From contig NZ_SSOC01000006.1 of assembly GCF_004801295.1 (NCBI RefSeq), forward strand, positions 372,001-436,000: DNA of 64,000 nucleotides, given 5' to 3'. Both the position numbers and the translations under genes were made by a program. Below, piece by piece: positions 29,922 to 38,941 of this stretch. Within the stretch, counting starts at the first letter, position 1. Each line of letters opens with the position of its first letter. Below the pieces are notes generated by a model that worked only from the letters and a program-made list of their open reading frames with translations, was not told where the DNA came from and did not search any database. The stretch comes from Pseudothauera nasutitermitis. Its GTDB lineage: Bacteria; Pseudomonadota; Gammaproteobacteria; Burkholderiales; Rhodocyclaceae.

Positions 29922-30590
29922 TCAACGTAAAAGCCTAACAACCATAAATGCTTCCGCGGCCACTACTCCAACCGTGTTGCCTCGATGCCTTGCCAAGGAT
30001 TCCAAGTGCTTTAAGCTGCGAGAATGCGGCTCATCACGCATTTCAAGTTCATAAGCCTGGAGTGCTTGAAGCTTCACATCCAGGAAATCACTGATATCCA
30101 CGTAGTGATTCGGCTGAAAAGGAGATTCCGATGGTGTGGCCCATTCTGTGCTGGACATGACTTCAAAAGCATAAATCTCGCGGACGCTGCATCCCGGCAT
30201 CGGCCTGCAGGCAGTCAAGACGGCCGCGTGAGTGATTCTATGGTCAATGTTCAAATCGCCGTGGTGGTGCGTATAGATCACATCCGGTCGTACTTTTCGG
30301 ACGATTGGCTCAAGGCATTGAACAACTTCGATCAGTGGTAAATAGTCAAGCCGGTTGTCAGGTAGACCCAGGTAGTAGGATTCTCGGATGCCTAACAGTT
30401 GGCGGGCTTTTTCTGCGGCCCCGGTGCGTTGCTCAAGCTCGACATTACCCGACGTCTCACGTGCACTGACCCCATCCGCCAGGAATACAGCATATACGAT
30501 ATCGCCTTCCGAAACATGCCGGGCGATGGTACCGCCGCAGCCGAGAGCTTCATCATCGGGATGAGCGGAAACGATAAGAACGGTTTTCAT
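29922..30590 (-). CDS. PIG-L-family N-deacetylase
   Basis: A 222-aa zinc-dependent deacetylase of the LmbE/PIG-L family. The metal-binding motif AHPDDE is at 9-14, with the second set in YTHHHGDLNIDHRITH. Start ATG 30590 overlaps the pseI stop as ATGA, so it is coupled to the nonulosonate synthase. Family members deacetylate N-acetyl sugars; here it may trim an N-acetyl group from the nonulosonic acid or its precursor before another acyl group is added. The substrate is inferred from position only. Confidence 0.82.
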   Translation of the reverse strand: MKTVLIVSAHPDDEALGCGGTIARHVSEGDIVYAVFLADGVSARETSGNVELEQRTGAAEKARQLLGIRESYYLGLPDNRLDYLPLIEVVQCLEPIVRKVRPDVIYTHHHGDLNIDHRITHAAVLTACRPMPGCSVREIYAFEVMSSTEWATPSESPFQPNHYVDISDFLDVKLQALQAYELEMRDEPHSRSLKHLESLARHRGNTVGVVAAEAFMVVRLLR

Positions 30591-31639
30591 CCGATGTAAT
30601 TCCAAGAAAAAGCCGTCCCCTTTTTTAAATCCTGGTTGACGCGTCGACCAAGAACAATTTCATAATACTTTGGAGCCAGTCCGAATCCAGGTCTTATGAC
30701 ACGAATATTATTTTCTGTCAGCACTTCTCCAGCGACCATGTCCCTGCTGACGTAGATAGATCGTCGAAATTTAAGCGAGTTTCGTTCATTTTTACTTCCC
30801 CCATACTCTACCGCGCCAAGCGCTTGCCATGCGCGTTCCGTTTCCTCGACCAAGATTTTCAGCTCATGGGGTTCCAGCGAAAACGCAGAATCTACTCCAC
30901 CATCTGCGCGCGCCAAGGTGAAATGCTTTTCAATGACAGTCGCCCCCATTGCGACCGCTGCGCATGAAGCTCCAACTCCCATGGTATGGTCCGACAAACC
31001 AACTATGGTCTTGAATGCATCGCGTAAATGTGGAATGGTTAATAAGTTAGTGTCCGACGGTTTGGCTGGGTAGGTCGAGGTGCACTTGAGAAGAACAATC
31101 TGATCGTTGCCTTGATCGCGGACGGTGTTGACGGCCGTTTCGATTTCGCTGAGGGTCGCCATTCCTGTCGATAAAATGACCGGTTTCCCGGTCTTGGCTA
31201 CGCGGCGCAATAACTGCGTATCAACCAGTTCAAATGATGCAATCTTGTATAGAGGGGCATCGAGTTCTTCAAGAAAATCTACTGCTTTCAGTTCGAAAGG
31301 GGAGCTGAAGACAATAATTCCCTTTTTTTGGCAATATTCAAAAATGGGGGCGTGCCAATCCCATGGAGTGATGGCTATTTCGTACAGTTGATAAAGATTC
31401 TTGCCATACCAGAGGCTCTCTTTATCCAGTATCTGAAAGTCTGGCGAATCGATGTTCAGTGTTAATCCATCAGGGCTAGCTGTCTGCAATTTAATGGCAT
31501 GTGCGCCAGCGGAAATCGCTGCATCAATTATCCTATAAGCACGATCCAGGGATTGATTGTGGTTGCCAGACATCTCGGCAATAATGAAGGGTCGGCTCTT
31601 GAGTCCTATCGAAAAATCGCCAACTGATATGTTCTTCAT
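30587..31639 (-). CDS. pseI: Pseudaminic acid synthase (NeuB family)
   Basis: A 350-aa enzyme that condenses phosphoenolpyruvate with a 2,4-diacetamido-2,4,6-trideoxyhexose to give pseudaminic acid. The NeuB TIM barrel begins near FIIAEMSGNHNQSLDRA, the PseI form of a region that reads differently in sialic and legionaminic synthases. KCTSTYPA and VIEKHFTLAR follow. The C-terminal SAF/antifreeze-like domain (about 285-350) contains RRSIYVSRDMVAGE. The start overlaps the LpxD-like gene as ATGA. AT-rich compared with pseB and pseC. Confidence 0.92.
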   Translation of the reverse strand: MKNISVGDFSIGLKSRPFIIAEMSGNHNQSLDRAYRIIDAAISAGAHAIKLQTASPDGLTLNIDSPDFQILDKESLWYGKNLYQLYEIAITPWDWHAPIFEYCQKKGIIVFSSPFELKAVDFLEELDAPLYKIASFELVDTQLLRRVAKTGKPVILSTGMATLSEIETAVNTVRDQGNDQIVLLKCTSTYPAKPSDTNLLTIPHLRDAFKTIVGLSDHTMGVGASCAAVAMGATVIEKHFTLARADGGVDSAFSLEPHELKILVEETERAWQALGAVEYGGSKNERNSLKFRRSIYVSRDMVAGEVLTENNIRVIRPGFGLAPKYYEIVLGRRVNQDLKKGTAFSWNYIG

Positions 31640-32592
31640 AGGTATTTTTTCCTTTTGATCTCAATCGGCCTAGCGGGATTCCCGATAACCGTTGTGTTGC
31701 TTTCAACGGACTTTGTTACGACTGCGCCCATCCCGATAATGGCTTCATCTCCTAAATCAATCCAGTCGCGTATTGCACTGGCTGGCGCGAGCCAGCAGTT
31801 TTTCCCAATGCGGGTGCTGCCTCCAATAATTGAAAGTGCTACTATACGTGTCTCATTTCCGATCTTGACGTTATGGCCAATGTGGCAAAGATTGTCAATC
31901 TTCACATTGTCACCAAGGATAGTTTCGCCTATAGACGCCCTGTCAATGCATGTGCATGCTCCCACGCGGACGTTGTCCCCCATTCGCACTGTGCCGATAT
32001 GAGGAAAATCGATGATTTCCCCTGTCGCGGGGTCTTTCTCGAAGCCAAATCCTATCCCACCAATTACGGCGTTTGCGCCGATGCTGCATTTATTGCCGAT
32101 CATGGCGTTTTCGATAACTGCGCCCGGGAAAATAACTGTATCGTCACCTATTGACACATTTTTGCCGATAATCGCGCCTTTCATGATTTTTGCGCTATTA
32201 GAGATTCTGGCCTGAGGGTGCACTAAGCCGCCATGCCTATGATTGGTGTAGGCTGAGTCGGAATCGAGTTCGATCCAAAATCTCTTGAGGAAGTAGGCTA
32301 GTTCCAGCCTAGGTGTTTCGCATGCCAAATACATCAATCCATTGTCGTTGCGCGCGAGACGATCAGCCTCCTCTAATAGTGAGAACGGTATGAACAATAG
32401 GCCTGCTGACGAATTCTTTATCAGGGATACCCCCTGTTCGCCCTCAAATCGACAAAAGGAGACGTCTTCTGGCTTCGCCAGTGCTATGGGCTTTATGCTT
32501 GTGAATTTCTTACTTGGATGCGCCTTTCCGATGATTGTTATGCATCTTTCGCTGGAAAAGGACTCTATGTCGTGAATTGTAATGTTTAGCAT
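31636..32592 (-). CDS. LpxD-like hexapeptide-repeat acyltransferase
   Basis: A 318-aa protein with an LpxD-type N-terminal domain (SIKPIALAKPEDVSFC) followed by a left-handed beta-helix of hexapeptide repeats (about 115-300), including GGIGFGFEKDPATGEI and the catalytic-type IDNLCHIGHNVKIG histidine. It is not in an lpx gene context but is fused by ATGA overlap to pseI, so it probably N-acylates a sugar of this polysaccharide rather than lipid A. I start at ATG 32592; a TTG at 32664 is possible but lacks support. Confidence 0.78.
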   Translation of the reverse strand: MLNITIHDIESFSSERCITIIGKAHPSKKFTSIKPIALAKPEDVSFCRFEGEQGVSLIKNSSAGLLFIPFSLLEEADRLARNDNGLMYLACETPRLELAYFLKRFWIELDSDSAYTNHRHGGLVHPQARISNSAKIMKGAIIGKNVSIGDDTVIFPGAVIENAMIGNKCSIGANAVIGGIGFGFEKDPATGEIIDFPHIGTVRMGDNVRVGACTCIDRASIGETILGDNVKIDNLCHIGHNVKIGNETRIVALSIIGGSTRIGKNCWLAPASAIRDWIDLGDEAIIGMGAVVTKSVESNTTVIGNPARPIEIKRKKYL

Positions 32593-33037
32593 GATTGATA
32601 GAAATTCGATTGGGGTTTGCCGTGCCAGGGGTCGATTATTCCTATTCTTGCGCTGGAATTCCAAGGAAAACAGGGCTGCAATGGCTGGAGTTTATAAAGT
32701 AATGTTCTATCAAAATCCCTTCCTGATGGATTGCAAGTTTTTATGAGCTCTCAGTGATGCTTGGTTGATGCACAATACTATTCCCGTAGTCTTGCTAAAA
32801 AAGTGCGCTGGTTGCCGTATATCCGATTCGACTGCGTGACAGGGCTTCGGTGTCTGAAGAGCATGCGATCTATATATAAGGGCTTTCCTGGGCGGACGCA
32901 TGGAACACAGCGCAAGTTTCTTCATTCGCTCGAACTCTTTAATGATACTGTGCTCTAGCAGATTGATACAGAGTCTGCTGAGTGCACCAAAAGTCGGTAG
33001 CCATAGAACTGTCCCCAAATTTTCCGTCCTGACAGCG

Positions 33038-34097
33038 ATGCGAGACCAACCCAATCCCCTGCAGTCCTTAATGTTCCACTATTTCTCGCTGGAGTCGCGC
33101 ATACCGGCCGAACACTGAGCGCGATTTCGTCGGATCTGGATGCGCTGCACTCGGCAACGCAACGGGGCGGCCGTCGATTCCGTTCGACCGCCCGCTCAAT
33201 GGTCAGTTGCTGATTGCGCTGTACTCGATGCGCTCGGCTAAGCAGTTCTGCGGGTAGTTGGACTACAATTTTCCGTTCCGCAGGTTTCTCGACATGGATC
33301 TGGAGAGTGCGGACCTGGGTCAGTCCAATTTCATCTGGTTGTGCGAGTGTCTGATAGTGATCGACATCGCGCGACGTTTCTTTGACGAAGTGGTGAGCCT
33401 GGTCCGTCGAGACAGTTTGCTGTTCTCGGATCATTTCACAGCCGATGGCACCTTGATCGAGACGTGAGCCTCCTTCAAGAGCTTCAGGCGCAAGGACGGC
33501 GAACTGCCGAAAGACGGTGGCGGCTGCAGCGAAATGGTCAACTTCGAGGGCGGGAAGCGCTCGAACGCCACGCACCAAAGCTCCACCGATCCGGACTCGC
33601 GGCTCATGTGCAAGGGCAACGGACAGCCGGCGAAACCGAGCCACGGCGGGTATGTTCTCACGGGGAACCGCAACGGGCTGTGCGTCGACATTCTGGTGAC
33701 CGAATCGACGCAGGCTGAATATTATGCCGCACACTCGATGCTGACGCGCGCCCGTCGGCGGCGGATTCATCCAAAGACGCTGACCACCGACAAGGGTTAC
33801 CACGTCCAGGATTTCGTGGCACACCTGCGCGATCAGTGAATTCGTCCGCATATCGCCCGAATCGAGGGCCGGAAGACGCCGGGCCTCGATGGTTAGACGC
33901 GTACCGAAGGCGATCGGATCAGTCTGCGTAAACGAAAGCGGGTGGAGGAAATCTTTGGGCGGTTGAAGACAGTCGGTGGTATGCGCAAGACGCGTTTCAC
34001 TGGCTAGGCGAAGACACAGAGGGCAGCCTTTATCTCTGGAGCCGCATACAATATGTTGAGAATCGCGAAATTGAGCGATTGGAAGATGGCTGTGTGA
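33038..34097 (+). pseudogene. IS5-family transposase, degraded by frameshifts and stops
   Basis: The 1.65-kb gap 32593-34250 contains the remains of one transposase on the + strand. MRDQPNPLQSLMFHYFSLES starts at 33038, a TGA follows IPAEH, then come LDYNFPFRRFLDMDL, ADGTLIE and a TGA. The NFEGGKRSNATHQSSTDPDS block and HSMLTRARRRRIHPKTLTTDKGY follow, then an interrupted RPHIARIEGRK and a KRVEEIFGRLKTVGG tail ending at 34097. This order matches IS5-type (DUF772 + DDE) transposases. Multiple lesions make it inactive. No convincing terminal inverted repeats were found. The bases 32593-33037 and 34098-34250 show nothing I recognise. Confidence 0.85.
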
Positions 34098-34250
34098 GCC
34101 GAACAGTCGAAAGGCGCGGCGACGCACCTTCGGCGAACCACTTGGGAAATACAAGTCGAATTGAAGGGGCAATTCTCGCAACGAAGTCACCAGGGAGGTC
34201 AATTCGAATCCTTTGGTTGGAGTGGTGCTCGGCACTTTTACATCAACCTG

Positions 34251-34949
34251 TCAATCGCCACTTTTGGATTCGACTTTAAATAGTTGTACTGTATAAACCC
34301 GTCCTTCCATCTCGAAATAAGCAGGATATCGTTCATTGTCGACTATCCGAAACAAATTAAATTGTTCTCGCAAGGATTTGTCGACATCAAGCCGACTATC
34401 GGCAGGAATACGGCGGGAATAGTAAGAAGGCTCGCCTCCTTGTTGCTTAACTGGTTTGAGTGTTGGATAGGCACTCACGAACTTCAAACACAGCTCTACG
34501 GTCTTTTGCCCTTGAAGCGACCGCCACTCGTCGCACAGCTCGGTTCCATCAAGCTCGATGACGTCGCTTAGCCAGATATCGCCGGCATCGACCTCGTCAG
34601 TTGCCTCGATCAGACATATCGGGATGCTGCGTTTGCCTTCGAGAATCTGCCATGCCATGGGCGCAAAACCCCGCCCTTTAGGCAGGTCACTTTCATGTAC
34701 GACCAGGTTATGTTGGTTGCGCTGCAGCACTTCACTTCTGATGATACGCGTGCAGCCCAGAATGAAATTGACCCAGCCTGGATATACTTTGTCAGCACTA
34801 TCGACAAACTCAGCGTCGAACCCTTTTTTCTTTAGGGCCTGCACAAGGTGATGGGCGTAAGGAATGATCCAAGAATCATTGTCCACCAGAACAGTGATTG
34901 AGTTATTTTCCAAGCAGTATTCTCCCGACACGTTCAGTACCTGATCCAT
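34251..34949 (-). CDS. Formyltransferase, sugar N-formyltransferase-like
   Basis: A 232-aa protein of the methionyl-tRNA formyltransferase superfamily, lacking the long C-terminal tRNA-binding domain of Fmt. Catalytic-region motifs are visible: VVHESDLPKGRG (the H-x-S-x-LP type) and EVDAGDIW with the catalytic Asp. It would transfer a formyl group from 10-formyl-tetrahydrofolate to an amino sugar. The true start is uncertain: ATG 34949 overlaps pseG by 47 bases, while a TTG at 34913 with GGGAGAA upstream would fit the usual family N-terminus (ITVLVDNDSW). It lies downstream of pseG and upstream of the IS5 remnant. Confidence 0.8.
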   Translation of the reverse strand: MDQVLNVSGEYCLENNSITVLVDNDSWIIPYAHHLVQALKKKGFDAEFVDSADKVYPGWVNFILGCTRIIRSEVLQRNQHNLVVHESDLPKGRGFAPMAWQILEGKRSIPICLIEATDEVDAGDIWLSDVIELDGTELCDEWRSLQGQKTVELCLKFVSAYPTLKPVKQQGGEPSYYSRRIPADSRLDVDKSLREQFNLFRIVDNERYPAYFEMEGRVYTVQLFKVESKSGD

Positions 34950-36024
34950 CACAGATCGAAGCTGCTATCTGGGCGCTTTCCCTAAGCCGGGCTGGTGTGC
35001 GATAACTGTCTATTACCAACTTTAGCTGGGAGGCTAACGTTCCTGCCTCCAGGATGATCGTCTTGGCAGCGCCAGTTCGGTTCAGCTCAGACGAGATGAA
35101 TCGCTGGTTTTCAGCCAATACCAGCACGATGCTAGGCAAGCCCAGACAGCAACGCTCCCACGAGGTACTGCCAGCAGCTCCTATGGACAGGTCACTGTTC
35201 GTCATCAGGAGGCCCATGTCAGCGACGTTGACCAGCACCTGAGTTGGCCAAGGCATCCCTTTGGCGATTTCCTGCACCTGTTCAAGCCATAGCGCTTTCG
35301 ATCCCATCACTACGGTTATTTCGCAGTCGCTCGGCAAGGAGCAAACCTGCAGCGCCTGCAAAACCATGCTGGTGGCGTTGGGCCCGTCTACTCCACCCAT
35401 TGAAATAAGCAATCTGCGCAAACGAGGTGCGGCGCGTCGACTCAGGCTAGCCTCACGCAACGCGGCAAACTCGGGGCGTAGCAACGCATAGCGCGGCCCG
35501 GTAAGAACGGTGCAATGCTCCGGCACCAAGCTTTCATAGTCGACAGCCTGCCGCCCTAAATTTTGATCGAGCAGCAGATCGCACTGATGGTGCCGATCAG
35601 CTAGGTCATCAATGACCATCAAATGTGGGCAGCAATTGCGTAGAGCCTGTTCCCAGTGAATTTCCAACGCATAGTGGTCAACAATCAGCCAGTTGGGGCG
35701 CTGTGCCGCCAGAATGGGGGCGCAGGCCTCGGCGTCCTGCGCCTGGGGGGCGCCGAGCCAGTGACCGTGGGCGAGGTTGGGGTGCGTAGCTGTTTGCTCG
35801 GTTGCAAGCGACCCAGTCCTCGCAGCGGGTGGCGGCAGGGTGTGCACGATATGGCCTTTGCTGCGAATGAGTTCAATCAAGTTGCCGGGGTGCTCGCGGC
35901 AAATGAAGTGGCAATAGGCACCACGTTCGGTAAGCGCATCGGCTAGCGTCAAGCAGCGCATGACGTGACCGGTGCCGATCTGCAGTGAGGCGTCTGTACG
36001 GAAGGCAAATTGCATCGTAGTCAT
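34903..36024 (-). CDS. pseG: PseG UDP-sugar hydrolase of pseudaminic acid synthesis
   Basis: A 373-aa GT-B-fold hydrolase that removes UDP from UDP-2,4-diacetamido-2,4,6-trideoxy-L-altrose. N-terminus FRTDASLQIGTGHVMRCLTLA is the PseG/SpsG signature; DDLADR, LLISMGGVD and the C-terminal IGAAGSTSWERCCLGLP motif are all present. At 373 aa it is longer than the compact PseG proteins (about 275-340), mainly through an insertion near residues 65-105 rich in Ala/Thr/His. Start 36024 overlaps the upstream stop by one base (TGATG); ATG 36015 is an alternative. Confidence 0.9.
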   Translation of the reverse strand: MTTMQFAFRTDASLQIGTGHVMRCLTLADALTERGAYCHFICREHPGNLIELIRSKGHIVHTLPPPAARTGSLATEQTATHPNLAHGHWLGAPQAQDAEACAPILAAQRPNWLIVDHYALEIHWEQALRNCCPHLMVIDDLADRHHQCDLLLDQNLGRQAVDYESLVPEHCTVLTGPRYALLRPEFAALREASLSRRAAPRLRRLLISMGGVDGPNATSMVLQALQVCSLPSDCEITVVMGSKALWLEQVQEIAKGMPWPTQVLVNVADMGLLMTNSDLSIGAAGSTSWERCCLGLPSIVLVLAENQRFISSELNRTGAAKTIILEAGTLASQLKLVIDSYRTPARLRESAQIAASICDGSGTERVGRILLGK

Positions 36025-38051
36025 CAGTTCAGGCGTTTGAACCCTCCGTGACACACTGGGCCATTGAGCAGGCTGGCGATATCGCGGCCTTCTTCGCACT
36101 CCTTGATCAGACCGAATACCGGATCAAGTACCGAAAAATAATCCTGGACGATTTGGGGGGTGTGATCGATGCACACATAGACGCTGGTGCCGCCGAGATA
36201 ACCCTTTGCGAGCATTTCCTGCGTGATCAAGGTTTTGTAGGCCAGGGCGTTGTCACTACGGAAGGAGAAACCGGTGAGGGCGGGAAGGCCCCAGTGATCG
36301 ATGACCAGACCGTGTTTGTCGGCGAGCTGCTGCCAGCATTCGCGAATCTGTAGCCCGGTGGCTGTAATGGTTTCCCAGGAGTGGAGACGTTGCATGACTT
36401 CGAGCGTCTTGAGGGCCGCGCTGGGGCCTATGCGCTCGGTCCAGAATGTGCTGCTGATGAAGGTGCTTTGTGCGGCTTCCATGATTTCGCGTTTGCCGAT
36501 GGTGGCGGTAATCGCGTAGCCATTGCCGAGTGCCTTGCCGAACATGGCCATGTCTGGTTCAACTCCGTAAAGTTGATGCAGCCCGCCAAAGCTTTGTCGG
36601 AAACCGGAAGTGCATTCGTCGAAGATCAGCACGATGCCGCGGTCGGTGGCGAGCTTGCGTACTTTGTGGAGAAAGTTGTCTTCAGGCCCTTTGTTGCGCA
36701 CGACCTCCATCTTGATGACGCCGATGTCGTGCGTATTGACCAGGGATTCGAGCTCGGCAAAATTGTTGTAGCTGAAGGGGAAGACGGTACCTCGCAGGTT
36801 GCGTGGCACGCCGTTGGGCTCCAGCCCGGGCAGCAGATGCCCCGCGAGGCTTTCATCGTCGCCCAGGTTCGCCGACAGATACCAGTCGTGCCAACCGTGG
36901 TAGCCACACACGGCCACTTTGTCCTTCCCGCTGGCTGCACGGGCGATACGGATTGCGATGGCGTTGGCTTCTCCGCCGGAGCGGGCGAAGCGTGCCATAT
37001 CGGCCCATGGATGGAGTTCGATGAGCTTTTCCGCGAGATAGACTTCCTCGGGGCAGTTGAAAGTGGACATGTTGCCCGCGCTGACGGTTCGCTGCACGGC
37101 TTCGTCTACTTCCGGGTGGCCGTAGCCAAGCGTGTTGGTACCAATGCCCATGATGGACATGTCGATGTACGCGTTACCGTCCAGATCCCAGACCGTGCAG
37201 CCTTTGGCCTTGCTGAAGTAAGCGGGCCACTGTTCGGGGAGGAACATTTCCGCGCGTTTGGACAACAGCATGTTGCCGCCAGGAATGACGCGTTTGGCGC
37301 GTTTCCAGAGTTTCTGGCCGGTTCCCATCGAGGCTCCTTCGTTGCGAATCAGATGGTGGTTGGTGGCGAAAAGAGCCGGGCGTATCTGTTGCAGCGCCAG
37401 CACGTCCCGCCAAGAGAAGTGAATGTTGGGGGCGAAGTGTGCGAACACTGCCGTGACGACGTCGAAATCCGCCTGTTCATCAACTGTCCAGCGCAGTGTG
37501 TCGTGATTTTCTTCGGCCTGCAGGGATGCTTGGCTGAAGCGTCCCGATTCTCGTAGATAGGGTGTCACATGTTCGCGGTCGTGCGGGCGGGCTGTTTCCG
37601 CCGCAGCGCGTTCGAGTGCCGCCATGCTGAAGACCTCGGTATCCAGCCCGTCGGGGTAGGTGGGAGGGGATATGTTGCTGAAATAATTCACCCCGCTGGC
37701 TTTGAAGCCGCGAATGACCTCGTCAACCAACTCGGGGTCGATCAGTGGGCAGTCTCCGGTCACGCGCACCACGACGTCCGCACGGTGTGCGCGTGCGGCC
37801 TGCAGATAACGCGCAAGCACGTCTGTTTCGCTGCCCATTTCACATGCATAACCGAGTTTGCGCACATGCTCGGCAAGCACTTGGTTGCGGGGATCGATCG
37901 AGGTGGCGACGACGATCTGGTCGACTTCGCGTGCGCGAGAGAGCCGGGTGAGCAGCAGTTCGATCATCGGCACGCCGCCGATGGGCTTCATCACCTTGTT
38001 CGGCAGGCGTGTCGAACCCATGCGGGCTTGGACGATGGCAACGACTTTCAT
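36024..38051 (-). CDS. Fusion: SpsF-like cytidylyltransferase + GSA-aminomutase-like class III aminotransferase
   Basis: A 675-aa two-domain protein. Residues 1 to about 237 form an SpsF/PseF-type CMP-sugar synthetase (AIVQARMGSTRLPNKV near 6-20; RVTGDCPLIDPELVDE), ending in the family's usual RNEG tail. Residues 242-675 form a glutamate-1-semialdehyde-aminomutase-like PLP enzyme: GYHGWHDWY near 383-391, FDECTSGFR, and Schiff-base lysine K506 in FGKALGNG. The start overlaps the aldo/keto reductase stop (ATGA). The junction Met242 has AAGGAG five bases before it, so the second domain may also be made alone. It is the only cytidylyltransferase in the cluster, so it probably makes the CMP-nonulosonate. 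The aminotransferase substrate is unknown. Confidence 0.88.
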   Translation of the reverse strand: MKVVAIVQARMGSTRLPNKVMKPIGGVPMIELLLTRLSRAREVDQIVVATSIDPRNQVLAEHVRKLGYACEMGSETDVLARYLQAARAHRADVVVRVTGDCPLIDPELVDEVIRGFKASGVNYFSNISPPTYPDGLDTEVFSMAALERAAAETARPHDREHVTPYLRESGRFSQASLQAEENHDTLRWTVDEQADFDVVTAVFAHFAPNIHFSWRDVLALQQIRPALFATNHHLIRNEGASMGTGQKLWKRAKRVIPGGNMLLSKRAEMFLPEQWPAYFSKAKGCTVWDLDGNAYIDMSIMGIGTNTLGYGHPEVDEAVQRTVSAGNMSTFNCPEEVYLAEKLIELHPWADMARFARSGGEANAIAIRIARAASGKDKVAVCGYHGWHDWYLSANLGDDESLAGHLLPGLEPNGVPRNLRGTVFPFSYNNFAELESLVNTHDIGVIKMEVVRNKGPEDNFLHKVRKLATDRGIVLIFDECTSGFRQSFGGLHQLYGVEPDMAMFGKALGNGYAITATIGKREIMEAAQSTFISSTFWTERIGPSAALKTLEVMQRLHSWETITATGLQIRECWQQLADKHGLVIDHWGLPALTGFSFRSDNALAYKTLITQEMLAKGYLGGTSVYVCIDHTPQIVQDYFSVLDPVFGLIKECEEGRDIASLLNGPVCHGGFKRLN
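37326..37339 (-). promoter_or_regulatory. Internal ribosome-binding site and ATG at the domain junction
   Basis: On the - strand AAGGAG (37339-37334) lies five bases before an in-frame ATG (37328-37326) exactly between the two domains of the fusion. Translation from here would give a 434-aa stand-alone aminotransferase beginning MGTGQKLWKRAKRVIPGG, the natural start of unfused relatives. Confidence 0.6.
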
Positions 38052-38941
38052 GTTCTGTTCCAAAGAGCGGGATTGAGCAGCGCGGGGTCATCGGTGTCGA
38101 GGCTGGCCGGGCGTGCGGGCAGGACACCTTGCGCAGCAGAAAGAATGCCCTCCAGATGAGCTGTGCTGTCAACACCGATCACCACTCGTTTGACATCGGC
38201 TGTCCGCAGCGCATGGCGCACGCAGAGCTGAAGGGGGGACAGGTCGGTTTCGACAAGCCAATTTTCCCACCTTCTCCAAATTACATCCCATCTGGAAAAG
38301 TAGGCTGGTCGTGCGGAGGCGGACATCAGGAGTAAACCTTGCAAAAAAATAGATCGTGCGTGCAACTCACAGCCCGTTTCCGCCAATCGCGCAGCCCAGC
38401 CGGAGCGGACGATGCGGGTATCGAGGACGTTCAGCGGGGCCTGGACAATGTCGAATGTCATTTCCGATGGCAACTGCGCGAGTTCTTCTGGGTCGTAGAT
38501 CGAAATACCGATTTTCCGGACATGTCCCAGATCGCATTGAGTGCGCAATGCACGGTATAGGGCCGCCCCCTCGGCGGTACGCAATTGCGCTGGCCGATGG
38601 AGTAGCAACCCGTGCAGAACGGGTACCCGGAGCCTTGTAAGCGATCCCTTCACCTGTGCCTCGACCCACGCGGCCACGTGATCCGCGCCGGGCAGTGCGG
38701 GCATTTCCGGCAGCTTGGTGATGATTTGCCAGTCGGCGACGTTCAAGATCCCCAGTGTCGTCTCGCTATCGCCGTAGGCAATGGCCGTATCGAGTGTCCG
38801 GATACCGGCTTGGCGGGCAAGTGCAAGTATCCCGGCGCCTTGCTGGCGAGAGACTTGTCCCTGGGTGTTCGAAATGCCGTAAGGCAAGCCAAATTGCACG
38901 GTGCCCAAGATGATTTTATCGGGGTCGCTATTGCCATTCAT
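38048..38941 (-). CDS. Aldo/keto reductase in the nonulosonate cluster
   Basis: A 297-aa TIM-barrel oxidoreductase. It starts with ILGTVQFGLPYGISN; the catalytic tetrad is visible as Asp and Tyr in TLDTAIAYGDSE, Lys in IITKLP, and His in LLLHRPA. An aldo/keto reductase is not needed for canonical pseudaminic acid synthesis, so it may reduce a keto-sugar intermediate acted on by the adjacent class III aminotransferase. It overlaps the GNAT gene upstream by 14 bases and the fusion gene downstream by ATGA. Confidence 0.88.
   Translation of the reverse strand: MNGNSDPDKIILGTVQFGLPYGISNTQGQVSRQQGAGILALARQAGIRTLDTAIAYGDSETTLGILNVADWQIITKLPEMPALPGADHVAAWVEAQVKGSLTRLRVPVLHGLLLHRPAQLRTAEGAALYRALRTQCDLGHVRKIGISIYDPEELAQLPSEMTFDIVQAPLNVLDTRIVRSGWAARLAETGCELHARSIFLQGLLLMSASARPAYFSRWDVIWRRWENWLVETDLSPLQLCVRHALRTADVKRVVIGVDSTAHLEGILSAAQGVLPARPASLDTDDPALLNPALWNRT

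Noticed and set aside
32955-34235. A 426-codon - strand frame over the IS5 region
   Set aside because: Antisense of the degraded transposase; no recognisable domain, whereas the + strand pieces match IS5 transposase blocks in order.
34190-34240. A TTCGAATCC motif that looked like a tRNA T-arm
   Set aside because: No acceptor stem, D-arm or anticodon arm could be folded around it.
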